Source: Seminavis robusta (Eukaryota; Bacillariophyta; Bacillariophyceae; Naviculales; Naviculaceae). Taken from it: a stretch of 64,000 nt of DNA. Position 1 is the first letter of the stretch, and each line of letters starts with the position of its first letter. Under the pieces are notes generated by a model. It worked only from the letters and a program-made list of their open reading frames with translations. It did no database searches and was not told the DNA's origin. This document shows positions 52,268 to 63,290 of this stretch, piece after piece. The stretch covers positions 17,619 to 81,618 of the forward strand of contig CAICTM010000278.1 in the NCBI GenBank assembly GCA_903772945.1, written 5' to 3'. The position numbers and the translations under genes are program-made.

Positions 52268-53597
52268 CCTTGTACTATGATTGAAGAAGCTATTGAAGAT
52301 CTTCCTCCTGCGCTTTGCAGTTGGTCTCTTCTTGTTTTGGCATTTCTTCCTTGGAGTGAATGAGTGAATGACGAGTTGAGCTGAGCGTGGATGAATCGAA
52401 TCCTAATTAATTTTTGGAAGCGTTTTCAAAAACTCATTAGAGCTCATTTTTGAGCTCTAATGCATTTTTGAAAACGCTTCCAAAATTTAATTAGGATTCG
52501 ACGTATACACGACTCGAATCCTGATTCGTCCGCAACTCTGGTGTCTACGCGGTCGACGCACACAGGATCCTCAACAAAAATGAGGGTGACGTCATCCTTG
52601 GTTTTTGGAAACATTCAAGTGCCCAACGCAGAAAGCAAAGGTTGGCAACTTTCAGGCTAGGCTGCTGGGAGCGAGGCATTGTTGAGAGAGTGACCTGCGG
52701 TAGGTCTTTGAGTTGAGCCAGGATCGGGGGATGGAGAAGGTCCAGGAGTTATTCATTCATTCGATTTAGCAACTGTCACCAAAACTAACTACAGTACGTT
52801 TACTCACAGCTATTCTTGGTGCGGAGTTCGTACACGTAAATTGGGCCTGGTGCGTGTTCGGTCGATGCAGGGCAATGAATAGGGCCGTGTGTTGGGCTGG
52901 CTGGGTAGGTTCCGGTGATGAGATGGATATCTAGCTACCGTAGGATGATGTCGCTGGATTGCGCTTCCGAGATTCCCCCCTTGTTTTTTGTTGACGCTTC
53001 TACTAGCTAGTAACTGTAGGAGCTAAATTCGAGTACTACAGTACGCGTTACGGCGGTTCGAGTGCTGTACAAGTCAAGTAGACAATCACCGCCAGCTTTC
53101 CGAAACACTGGGAGCTTTTGGGAAACACGGACTACTTTGTGCTTTTGAAACACAACTCGGCCACGAAAGGAAGCAAGGCTATGACGTTTTAAAAGCCTTT
53201 TCGGACAGATCCCTTCAAAGGCTCCCCCCACTCCCTCTTACAGGTGGTACGGGTACCAAAATTTAAAATGCTTCCGTGCTGTGGCTCTAGCCAGCGCTCA
53301 AGCTAGCTAGTAATTGTTTTGTCTTGCTGCAGTTGCTCGAGCTTCCGACAGCAGAAGAGGATGGAACGGAGCCTACATCGTACGTATCAGAAAACACTTT
53401 ATGTGGCAGCAAAATTATAGCATATATAACCATAGCGGAAACCCAAAACAGGAGCTGGATTGCTTGATATTGGTACCAAGGCACGACACTGGTAAATTCA
53501 TCATTGATCGCAACCTCAGTTGTGCAAGAACCCGCCCAATCTACAAGAATACAACGCTGTTGTGCTGAGCCATTGTTGGTCAAGTAACAAAGAGAGC
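52268..53597. other. intergenic with a long palindrome, no gene
   Basis: Upstream of the GST gene. The main feature is the palindrome at 52396-52501. No coding exon is supported; short ORFs near 53290-53740 overlap in several frames without motifs. Confidence 0.5.
52396..52501. repeat. 106-bp near-perfect palindrome (foldback MITE or hairpin)
   Basis: The left arm (from TCGAATCCTAATTAA through TTGGAAGCGTTTTCAAAAA to CATTAGAGCTCA) is mirrored by the right arm ending TTAATTAGGATTCGA, with only a few mismatches and a loop of about 5-6 bases (ATTTTT). Arms are close to 50 bp. The length and AT-rich ends resemble a tiny MITE; cruciform or hairpin formation is expected. Confidence 0.9.
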
Positions 53598-54940
53598 CTA
53601 TGCTTTTGCACCCCCAGAAGACGGCATTGGTTTCGTCTCATTCTCTTTTTCGTTGTCGATATCCCGTGTTGCAGAAGAGAAGGAGGCTTTGCCTTTAAAT
53701 CCATTTTGCAACATGTGATGATTGATGTTGTGCTGTAATGCACGGTGTAGCGACTTGGGGGGCTTCAACATGTCAGGATTGAGTCTTTCTTGCATACCAT
53801 CCTGGGGTTTCTTGTCCTCTTCCACTGGCATTTTCCGGTCCCAAGTTACTCCCTCGTCGTTGATAAGATTAGTGATTGCTTTGACTGGCATCAGATCCTT
53901 TTCGGCCTCATGGGACCTTGAATGAGACAGTATAGAATCTGCAACACCCATCATGGCAGGAATTGCTGCTCGTAGCATTTGATTGGCATAGATGCAGATG
54001 GAAGCTCCTGCTTGGCCCAGATCTTGGTCATGAATTTTGTTGTATGAGGTTGGGACCACCACGATTGGAATATCTGGATGAATGGTACGGAACTGGGTCA
54101 TGAATTGCAGGACTTCTGCTGGTGACTTTTTACGAGAGTGAATCATGACTCCCGAGGCTCCTGCTTCCACACAAGCCATGGCCCTTGATAGAGCTTCTTC
54201 CATGGGTCTTCCTGCAATCAATGATTCCATGCGAGCAAAAATCATAAAGTCATTGGATCGGCGAGCTTGGAGCCCAGCCTCAATCTTGTCGCAAAAATCA
54301 TCAATGTGGCATAGTTGATGAAGAGAGGAACTGTTCTCTAGCAAGGAGTTGCGCTTCAATCCTTCCTTGTCCTCAATTATGACAGCTGATACACCCATCT
54401 GCTCCAATGTACGAACCGTGAACCGGAATATCTCTGGCAGACCTGTAGGAAAGTAGTGGCACCTTACTTTTGAGACCAGCCAAAAGTTCCAAAGAAGCGT
54501 AGAGGTGCGTTAGTTGTATGCATAGTCTTACCTCCGGTGTCTCCATCATAAAGCATTGGTTTGGTTGTCACATTGAGAGTCTCTTGAACCAGTGCTAATC
54601 GGCTGCTTGTATCCACAACTTCAATATCTGGCATACCCCGCACAGCACTTGCCGTCAGACTGCTGGACCACATGCCATCAAATTTCTGGCCATTGGAGGC
54701 AACAGCATGCTCTGCCACCAATCCAGAAAGGCCAGAATGAGTCTCCAGGATTCTCAGTGGGGCATCACCTTCCCGACGATTCTCAAGCAGTGTCCGAAGC
54801 ACCGGCAGCCGATCACCGGCCAGTCCATTGCTGGAGGCAAATGACCTGGTGGCGGCGGAGCGTGGACAATTATTACCGTTCAAGCTTCTGGGCTTGAGAA
54901 CATGGCGAAAGCAATTTGCGGCCCTCTGGATCATCATCAT
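53598..54940 (-). CDS. pepM: phosphoenolpyruvate mutase-type enzyme (phosphonate biosynthesis)
   Basis: Exons 54940-54532 and 54442-53598 join across an 89-bp intron (GTAAGA...CTACAG) to give 417 residues. The ATG at 54940 begins MMMIQRAANCFRHVLKPRS, an Arg-rich leader ending near SFASS that fits mitochondrial import. The isocitrate-lyase/PEP-mutase barrel follows: ETHSGLSGLVAE, GMWSSSLTASA, MLYDGDTGG with the Mg-binding Asp pair, EDKEGLKRNS, FARMESLIAG, VMIHSRKKSP and VVVPTSYNK. The EDK-x3-K-x-NS motif separates PEP mutases, which rearrange PEP to phosphonopyruvate, from lyases of the family. The Arg of FARME and His of IHSRK match catalytic residues of the mussel enzyme; one small change is SSS where PEP mutases have [AG]SG. 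The C-terminal 90 residues are a polar extension. No phosphonopyruvate decarboxylase lies in the window. A related hydrolase or lyase activity is the main alternative. Confidence 0.87.
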
Positions 54941-56137
54941 GATTGCTAATAACAAATCAATGCAATGTCTTATTATAATGGGAATTGTAAGAGACCTCGG
55001 AAGAAAGATACTTGGCACGGTGCCTTCACTCCGAAGACTGCGCGGCGAAAAGTGGGATAGTGGTTGATCGGAATACACGAAGTGGATCGCTATTAAACGA
55101 ATAGAGACCAAAGCTTGGTTATAGAGCTGAACTGCCTGGTCTTGTATCGCTTGTACTGCTCTACCGTATGTGCAATGGTGTGCCTTTGTGTGATCAGAAG
55201 CGTTTTGTGGGGTTGTTGGCAGACTGTTGGCAGTTCAAGAGAAGGCGAGAAGGCGAGAAGGCGAGAAGGCGAGAAGGCGAGAAGGCGAGAAGGCAACACG
55301 TAATCTTTGAACGGAGCAAGGAAGGAAGTCAAAATGGTTGCTGCCGGTTTATGGGTTGTAAGCTTGGTGGACCACTCTTAATGCTTTCACCTGCTATTGG
55401 GTCGAGTCGAGTTAAGTCCACGAAAATGGGAGGGATCCAGCTATCCACCTTGCATAGTCACCGGCTCACAGTTGAAAATCCCCAACTCCGTACATAATCA
55501 AGACTGATTAGTCATGAACAAGACTAAGAGAGTGTTCCTTTTGCCTGCTGTGACTGGCCCAAATTCCGTTTACACCCATAAAATTTGCAAGGGGTCGGGG
55601 CATTACTGGAATTGTGGTCAGTGAGGAAGGAAGCATCCCACCGTGGAATAGCCGAGTAACATGTACTGTACCAGTTCCCATCCGCCGAGAGCACGACTTG
55701 CCTGCACTTCTCAGCAGCAGTGTTATTCGCCTGTTTTCACTACTACATCATGATGGCTAGTAGCCAGCAGAGCCCAAATCCACTCCTGGTCCGAGCCATG
55801 GCCACCATGACAAGACCTCAGCAATTCCCGTTGGATGATCGCACAAAGCCAGAGCATGTCCACTCTACCAAATGGTAACCGCAACAGCACCGTCGACTCG
55901 ACTCCTCAGTGCTTTGACTTGTTGCACTGTCCTTAGTATTTTAATCAAAGCAAGCCAATGGTTCGAGGCATCTACTTCTTTAGAGCTACATTAGATGTCA
56001 GATCTGCTGCCTGCTTGAGAGAGACTTTGACTGTTCTCTTTGCAATCCAATCCAATCCAATCCAAACAGGGGGCTCCAGTGATACCAAACATTCCATAAA
56101 TCAATGATCTAACTAGTCATAGAAAACCATGGTGCAC
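54941..56137. other. intergenic with octamer minisatellite, no gene
   Basis: No coding exon is supported. The frame upstream of the PEP mutase ATG is open to 55111 but has only a TTG start. Features are the GAAGGCGA repeat at 55241-55294 and a (CAATC)n tract near 56043-56066. Confidence 0.5.
55241..55294 (+). repeat. GAAGGCGA octamer tandem repeat
   Basis: About 6.7 perfect copies lie head to tail. Confidence 0.95.
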
Positions 56138-57216
56138 TCAGGGTTCAATCTCAGGAACTTGTGGCTGCTGTCCACGGTTGTTGCAACAATCACCAGAGCA
56201 GCAGCCGACATCATAGGTAGAATAGTCATTCGTATGACGGGCCATTTGTTGGACCTAGAAGGCAGCCAACATACATGAGTGCAGATTCGTACAAGACAAA
56301 ATGAAAAAAGATATTTGGGCCGACCACTTTCACTTACAGTACAGCAAGAGCACCAAAATGTACAGCAACAATCCTCGGCCTCCCCACAGCATTCCGGCTT
56401 AATTTCGTACTTTCTTCGAATGGCAGCACGCGTACGGCAGATAGCAAAGAAGAAGTAGACTGCAAAAAGGAATCCAACAATGGCATGGACCAGTCCAACA
56501 ATCTGAAAGGTAGATGTTGGCGTTTCCGTGGTCCCATCAGGGCATTGAATGTAAAGCTCACCAGCATCATTGTACCTTTGATTACCATAGGGACAATTTG
56601 TGGCACCCTGGACAGCGCGAAGGGCACCTTGAACAATGGCAACCACAATGAAAATTCCAGTCACAATCTGGCATGTCTTGCTGGCAGATGGGCGAGCGCC
56701 GGGACCTCCCATAAAGTCACGACTCATGCGGGTCATCACCTGACCACCCAAGACTAGTAACAAAAGCGAGAGAAATGTTAGTATTGAGGCCCGTGAATTG
56801 AGTTTTCTTCGGTGCATTTAGTAGACATGTGTGGTCTTACTGGGTTCGCAGCAGAATCCAAGGCAGCACATGGCATGGCAGCAACCAAACTTGAAACAGT
56901 CGCAAATGTTGTCTCGCCATTTGCCCTGAGGAATATTGTGCACAACGCCTCCTGCAGCAACACCTCCAGTGCTCGCTCCAGCCACGGGCCGAGCCTGGAA
57001 GGATTGTCCTTCCTTGACACCACCAGCAGGCACCGTCACATTCTTCTGCTGCCCGTTCACCGAGACTTGGAGCTGGTATCCTTCCTGGAGGTCCATGGGA
57101 GCAGTCACAGAGACCATTCCAGCAGTTTCCTGGCCCGTAACAACAGGCGTTAGCATAGGTTTCTCGGCCATGGCGGTGGTGGTGTGTTTCTTTGTTACGT
57201 CCTGGAGGAGAGCCAT
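56138..57216 (-). CDS. PLAC8-family cysteine-rich membrane protein
   Basis: Exons 57216-56841, 56753-56338 and 56254-56138 (introns 87 and 83 bp, GT-AG, in phase) encode 302 residues. The first ATG is at 57216; the ATG at 57171 (ACCACCGCCATGGCC) has a stronger context and may be the real start. The PLAC8 domain begins with WRDNICDCFKFGCCHAMCC and GFCCEPILGGQVMTRM across the first junction and ends AIRRKYEIKPECCGEAEDCC, TFWCSCCTVQQMARHTNDY, the second junction falling between T and V of CCTVQQ. Two hydrophobic segments (VTGIFIVVAIVQGALRAV; QIVGLVHAIVGFLFAVYFFFAI) lie inside the domain, longer than in short PLAC8 proteins. Family members in plants and fungi affect cell size, cadmium resistance or calcium flux at the plasma membrane. 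The N-terminal 80 residues form a small beta domain. The family call is firm, the function here is not known. Confidence 0.9.
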
Positions 57217-58458
57217 AAAAAGTGCCTGGCTAAAACAAAATGGGGAGAGAAGTTGACACCGCAAAGATCCAACTGCTGACTTCTTCTTTATTCGTGTGGA
57301 TCCACGTCCAAAGTCGATAACACAGGGTTCCGAATGAAAAGTCTCTCGCGGAAAGGTGAATCCTGCTCAGCTCAGCTGGTTTATGCGTTGACAAAAAAAG
57401 CCTGCTCGTGGACTGTTGGCAGCTCCACGGAAGAACGGAAGGACCAATAATAATGTTGGATTGATTTAAGCCAGCGGAGCTGTGTAACCTCGGCAGAAAG
57501 GTTTCAGTGTAGAAGCAGATACCCCTATTAGCTAGCTAGTCATACTCGACTGGTAACACCCCCACACCCATCGGAAACACACCAACCCCCTACTGGTAAC
57601 AGTGATCGGATCTCGGGTAACTGACACCCAACTGCCGCCAACTCCCTGGGAGAAACCTGGAATGCTGGTGGATTCCCTTGTACGATCCCTGGGAGAAACC
57701 TGGAATTTGGGGATTCCCTGTACGACCTACGACTCCCGGTACTGGCAGAAAGTGCATAAGTAAGGAAATAAATTTAGCTCTAGACAGCATTTTGAATCGG
57801 CCTAAGTACCCAAGTCACATAGGCAACAGGTCTCCCGCCAATAAACATTATCATTCATTATGGCGCCACATGATGTATCAGAAGTCGAAGCTTCCTTCTA
57901 AGAAAAAAAGGGGTGCTTTCGTAAGTACGTCGATATTTAGTTCTGTTCCTCAGTACATGGCCACATTATCAAAGGCAGCAATGTTTTGGGTGAATGAGGA
58001 ACTGAAGGTGTGTTGCATCCAGGGAAAGGTCAGGACGAGCCCCAAGTGTTTTTCCATATCCACAACAATCGAAGATAATCACTACCCTACAGGAAGGCTT
58101 GGGTTAAATAGAAGAATTATATGATCACACATGGGATGGCCTGCTGTTGGCTCCACCTTCCACTCAGCTACTACTGCCTGTCATGTCAACATCACGGCGG
58201 AGCACTCGAAATCTATAATTAATCGCTCGACGAAACTGTCCGGGATAGAGTCCTAGCACCAAAACGTCTCAGAACTTTACGTTCCCAGTACTCGTGTCGA
58301 CTATTATTCTTTGCCCTCCACTATATCTCTAGGGTGCGTTCACTTTTTCGTAGTCCCAGTTCTATCCATAAGTGCCGTAGAGGTTGGCTGGGGAGTTCTA
58401 GGGCATTTTGGCAAGTACGGTCTTGGTCTTTATCTTTCAGTTTGACTTTAGACGGACC
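57217..58458. other. intergenic with 43-bp tandem repeat, no gene
   Basis: No coding exon is supported. A 43-bp unit is repeated at about 57643-57727. The base composition begins to shift toward that of the terminal region after about 58.2 kb. Confidence 0.5.
57643..57727 (+). repeat. 43-bp direct tandem repeat
   Basis: Both units start TCCCTGGGAGAAACCTGGAA and end with GGATTCCCT-[T]-GTACGA. Confidence 0.85.
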
Positions 58459-59100
58459 ATGGCGAGTCCGCCTGGTGGGCCAGATTATCTGGATGTTGGT
58501 GGATATGTCCACACTGAGACCCAGAGGGCATCGGTGAGCCACAGGACTGCAGAGTTTGAGGCAGATGGCAGGAAAGATGGCAACAAAAAACTCTACAATG
58601 GGTATGTTGCAGAGTTCCACTCGTGGTGCAAAGCAGGCCGTGGCGAGATAGTTAAGGGACTTAAGACCAAACCCACAAAGGTTGTCTTTGACACAATGAC
58701 CACCGCCAACACAGCACTGGAATTTGTGGAGGATAATTTCATTCTTCGCCCGCAGTTGGATGGAAAGAATGGATATAACAAGGAGGCCCCTCACAGCAAA
58801 AGGTCATTTGAGAATATACTCAAAGGGCTCAGAGACTACAGATTCAAAATGAAGTATTGAGGAATGGTGTGGCGGCATCACTGCGATCGGACGCGGACTA
58901 ACGCCGGGGATATCGAAACGGCCGTGGCAGGATCTAGGGACATCTGCCAAATGGATTTCACTTCTAGAGGGCGGCAGCTTATTCAACAGGGTATTGAAGG
59001 AAAGGCAGACGTGAAAGTTGTGGTTTTGCGGCCCGTGTCCCAGGTATTAGTGACGCTTAGCAACGGAGTTGGCTTATCCTCCCCTGATGCGTTGAGGTAG
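58459..59100 (+). pseudogene. degenerate coding relic, possibly from a mobile element
   Basis: The ATG at 58459 (ACGGACCATGG) opens 133 codons with good coding character (GYVHTETQRASVSHRTAEFE, KKLYNGYVAEFHSWCKAG, TTANTALEFVEDNFILRP, FENILKGLRDYRFKMKY) and stops at TGA 58858-58860. The same frame is open again for 79 codons, and another frame just after the stop reads VLRNGVAASLRSDAD, so frameshifts and stops have broken a longer protein. The YNGYVAEFHSWC and NILKGLRDY blocks recall the N-terminal, core-binding part of tyrosine-recombinase (Crypton-type) proteins common in diatom genomes, but no catalytic R-H-R-Y set is seen, so this is only a suggestion. An acceptor-like TTTCAG just before it (58435-58440) allows an upstream exon. 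Confidence 0.45.
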
Positions 59101-60860
59101 GACGTCTTTACCGGTAGAGGGCGGCACTTTTCAAGTGTGACAGGCAGTTGTTTCTTGTCGCCATTGTTATGGATCCACCACAATGGTGGAGCGGAGTCAT
59201 TGGTTGTCCTGTGAAGCAACAGATGACGCTAGACACAGGGTGTCAGTCAGATGCGAACAGTCAAGCGATGTTTTCATGCTTTCAACCGAGTGTTTGGCAG
59301 CCACTTGTCCATGGACGCTCCACTGAGAGGATTATCGGTGATGCAGACATGAATTATCTAATCCTGGTTGACAGGAGTTCTTCTCCGGAACAAAAGCCAG
59401 CTGGGCGGCCTTGTACTCGCAACAACCTTCGTTACAGACCGACGTTGTTCCGCGCTCGAGCCCGAGTTGACACCTTTTCGTTGGCACGCTGTCATTTGCG
59501 CCCCGGTCCATTTTGAGAGAATGGGACGGTGCCGAAAAGGCGGGGTGGTGCAGATTTTTCAATTAGGTCGCAATGGGGGTGAGGGTGGGGCTGGAGGCAC
59601 GGGCGAGCTTGTTCAATCACTATTCTATCAGTTGCCTGTTTCAAGTTTGTGTCGATGGTTGCAGGATACCGTTTTAACACGTTCCCATACGGACTGAGTG
59701 TAGGTTTGTGGCAGGGAATTTGGTCCGCTCCACAGAAAGTTGTGGGATGACGTGTTCTTTGTGAGGGTCGACAGCATCAGCAGAGAACCAGAGTTTGAGG
59801 AGTTCAAAGGTTAGCACACTCGAGAAGTCTCCTTCATTCTAGTGGTGGGTTGTCAAGTTTTTGCTGCAGGTATGGCGTCATTCAGTTGAGACTCGTTTCT
59901 TTTGCCAAGCATTTGCCATGCTGAGTTCTCATTCAGGGAAGAAGTATTGAATGGAGTGCAGCCCAGGATGAGAGCAGAGAGGAGCGATCTTGTGGCTGGG
60001 GCCGAGGGGATGTTCCTATATCAAGCAATCTAAAGATATGAAGCCCCAAGTCTTTGCGGTGACTACAAGAGAGAGAGAATTAATTTGGGACAAGATGGGA
60101 CTGCGAATGGGGCCCCGTGGTTGAGGCGCGAACAGAGTTGGCGGGAAAAATTCATGGCCGACCGAGAGTGAAGTGATTTGGGTAGAGGACAGGAGAAGCA
60201 GGTACAAAGGCCGTGCCAACTTCCCATGGCGATTGCACAGCCACCCCGGAGGCACTTTCCAGTCGACTCCTGAGGATCCGGACTTGGCCGAGGACTCAGA
60301 CCTGGGCAGGGCTGTGGAGGTTCTCACCGGCAGTCTCCTCTGATTGAGGCTTTGGTGAGCGGGATACGAGGGACTCGCGAGCCAGCATTGAGCACCTGGA
60401 AGCTTTCGGTGCCGATGTCCCATGTTAAAAAGCTGGAAAGGATTGGCATAGCTGGAGGAAATCTGCAGCAAAACGGGCTTGATGGTGCAAAATGAAGCCA
60501 CTCTACCATCATGTTGATACTTTCTTTGCCACCACTTATGATAATGATGCTGATCGTACCACCCTACCCAACACTGACACCGCCCTATTACCAAATGCTG
60601 TGCCCGAAATGAATTAGTTTCTGAATGCATTTGGCGGCCAGGAAGACCAGGACCAAGAGGATGGAAGGCAGATGCAGGAGGAGTACAAACATGAGGAGGC
60701 TACGATGGAAGCCATCCGGGCCCTGACCAACCTTATCGAAGAGAAATTTAGTGGTAGGATCAGGCAATCTGCGCAACAGGAAGCGAGTTTGAAGGTACTT
60801 GTACATTTCAGGCACTCGGTAAGGTGCAAAGGGAGGATTGAAGGGCCAAGGGCAGCCACG
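59101..60860 (+). pseudogene. further decayed coding relics in mixed frames
   Basis: Patches that read like protein are scattered in different plus-strand frames with stops between: WVEDRRSRYKGRANFPWRLH near 60180, TPEDPDLAEDSDLGRAVEVL near 60265, FFATTYDNDADRTTLPNTDT near 60510 and EEATMEAIRALTNLIEEKFS near 60690. They are best read as the remains of one or more genes carried by the same element as the relic at 58459. No intact ORF of useful length exists, and no family is recognised. Confidence 0.35.
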
Positions 60861-62140
60861 TAAGGAAGCACGAAGACGCGGTGGAGGAGAGGCATGAGAG
60901 GATGAGTGGCGGAGATGGGCGTGAAGGGAGCGTGAAGGCCTTTGATGTGAAGTGAAGGACCTACCATTGATGTTGCCGTGAACGTGTTGTGGATGGGATC
61001 CAATGTTTTTTTGTTATAATTAAGCTTATTCAGTGTAGGACAGGATACTGAGGATTTCATGGAATGGATGAGGATAGAGTACAGCGGATGTATTGTCTGT
61101 CGTAGGTGCGTCAATGGAGTTAGGGGTGTAGGTGGAGGGATGACGTGGTCGGGTTTGGTCGTTGGCTCGGGTATGTGGGGATTTGCTGCTGCTAGGATCA
61201 AGGTAGGGTTGGGGGGGTTGGGGTTGGGTTGGGTCGGTTAGGGGTTACTAGGTGTAGGGTGCGTGGGTGTAGTAAGGGCGGGTCAGCAGAGGGCGGGTAG
61301 GTGCGGTTCCAGTCATGATCCCTGTGTCGAGTCCTTAATTGTGATCATGTTGTGCCATTTCCCGTGTATGCGGTTTGTGAATGTTCCGCTGTTATTGGTG
61401 GTGAGAATAACCGCCACATTGTGCTTTTGGGTGTTCTGCCGTGTTGAGGTGGTCTTTGGTTCTGTTCTGGTGTTGCACTGGGCTGCATGGGGTTCTGGTG
61501 TGGATGATTTAGGGGGTTTTTAAATGGCGGTGCTTTCAAATTGGGGGAGTTAAGGCTTGCTACGCAATGGCAGAGTTGTTGTCTGCCGTGCGCTCAACTC
61601 AGCATACGGAACGTGTTTTCGACGCCTGGCCCCTGAGGGTGCCGGGCCATGGTGTCCCAGCCGTGTCCCTTCGGTCGCTCTTTTATGTTTTTAAGCAGTT
61701 TTGGGCCAATCTGACTTCTGATGCAGCGTAGAATGGCACTGTTGGTGATTTGCCCTGTTTGCGGTCAAGCATTCTTTGTGGGGGTTGATGATTGCGTGTT
61801 CGGCGGTCCGTGCTGGCTGGCGTATAGACCGATTGCTTCACGCGTGGGGTCGATTGGGCCAGGTTGTGTTTTTGCATACTGTAAGGTTATCATGTTTTGG
61901 CTTGATCGGTTCGGGGAGTCTTGTCTGATCTTGGATGGTTGACCAGTTCCTTACTGGTGGGTGCTGTGACCCACCAGTCTCTTGGGCGCGTGAGCCTCTG
62001 GGATATGCGACCGTGTGTTGTCTCACCAAAATCAGTCAGGGACTGGTTGGCGGGTGGTCTTCAATGACTGTGGGTCTTTACTTTTCGAACGGCTTTGCAT
62101 TCCGGCCGAAGTGATTTACCTTGCTAGTTAGGTGGTCATG
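60861..62140. other. G/T-rich (plus strand) low-complexity DNA, no gene
   Basis: The plus strand becomes rich in G and T. A G-run cluster (GGTTGGGGGGGTTGGGGTTG) lies at 61206-61245. ORFs in this stretch owe their length to the rarity of A and are not called. Confidence 0.45.
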
Positions 62141-63073
62141 TTAAATTGATGTTGCTGAGTATTGGGTGGTGGTCCTGTTGCTCTTTTGTGGTGTTTTCTT
62201 TGTGTTTGTGCTGTCGTCTTTGCACGGTGGTGACTGTTTCTCTGTGGATTGTGGCTGTTTTGCCTTTTTGGTGGGGCCCCCGGTGGTGGTAGTAGCATTG
62301 AGTGGAAGTCTGCGTTTGTTTGGGGTGACTGGTTGTGCAGTTTTAGTTTTTGACTTGGACTTAGATGTCTTTTTGCCTTGGCCCTGGCCCTTGCCCATCT
62401 TGTTGACATCCGCTAGGCGCGCTAGGCCTTGGGCAGCCAGCAAGTTCTTCTCTACTTGGGACATTTCCCGTCATCCTTTCAAGGTGGCCTTTCTTCTCCT
62501 TTTCGGCTGGGTGAGGTCCTTCGGTAGTTCCATCACCCCCCTCCTGGCACAAACCTCCTCTGTAAGATTTGTGGGTTGGCAACCATAATGAAATGTCCCC
62601 GGTTTGACCGTCTCTGTGATGGTTTTCTTCAAGGCAATGGTCTTTGTGTTGTTGGACTCCTTACCCGTTTTGTCCCTTTTCTTGTTCATCTCTGACGGAG
62701 AGCTCGCACGAGGGATCTCATATCTGCTGGCCCCCTGGGTCATTACTTAGGTAGATGACCATGGGAAGGATATGCGCAATGGTAACATGCAACCCAACGC
62801 GTCAATTAGGGAATTGCCATTCAAATGGCGGAATGCAATTCCATTACAATTTTGCGAAGCAAGGCCATTCATAAGACAGACTGAGTCGTGAGGAGGTAAT
62901 GGAAGGAGATGTAAATATAAATCCCCTGTTTTGACCCGGAAAGAAACTTCATTGGCCATGGTTAGCCGGCTACTGTATGTGTCGGTGTTTGTAGGGTAGG
63001 TTTTGGTTTGCCGTGGCGCGCGGTGGTTTTGTTGCCCGGTTCGTGGTTTGATGGTCAATGTCGCTGGGCGCAT
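62141..63073 (-). pseudogene. interrupted basic-protein reading frame
   Basis: One minus-strand frame is open over three consecutive segments, 63073-62747, 62743-62471 and 62464-62141, split only by a TAA and a TGA. The segments have ATGs at 62956, 62743 and 62464. The first reads ANEVSFRVKTGDLYLHLLPL and SLIDALGCMLPLRISFPW, the second ends DLTQPKRRRKATLKG, and the third reads MSQVEKNLLAAQGLARLADV followed by a Lys/Gly/Ser/Thr-rich tail (GKGQGQGKKTSKSKSKTK). The shared frame and the nuclear-signal-like basic runs suggest a single former protein, perhaps a nucleic-acid-binding protein of a mobile element. No family is recognised, and the A/C-rich strand can give chance ORFs. Confidence 0.35.
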
Positions 63074-63205
63074 TCTGTCAAAGGGTTGTTACTATTGTCA
63101 TTGTGGTGCTTTTGTCGGTGGGGGACCCGTGCCACTGTCTCCAGCGGTTGCTTAATCTTGTCCCGGCTGGACTTTATGTCCCGGTAGGAAGGGGGTGTGG
63201 TGGGG

Positions 63206-63290
63206 GCTTTCATGCTGGTGTCTGCTTCAACGTCATTGTTGGTAGGAGGAGCTTTCATGCTGGTGTCTGCTTCAACGTCATTGTCGGATG
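63206..63290 (-). repeat. 45-bp tandem repeat
   Basis: Two nearly identical 45-bp units start at 63206 and 63251. On the minus strand they encode the 15-residue repeat NNDVEADTSMKAPPT. Confidence 0.9.

Noticed and set aside
56338-56817. The ORF reading SESGRPKYLF after the PLAC8 domain as the true C-terminus
   Set aside because: A strong donor (ACT|GTAAGTG) and acceptor restore the conserved PLAC8 ending CTVQQMAR, so that text is intron.
60614-61201. 195-codon minus-strand ORF
   Set aside because: It starts in skewed low-complexity DNA and has no motif; the opposite strand carries the better peptide-like patches.
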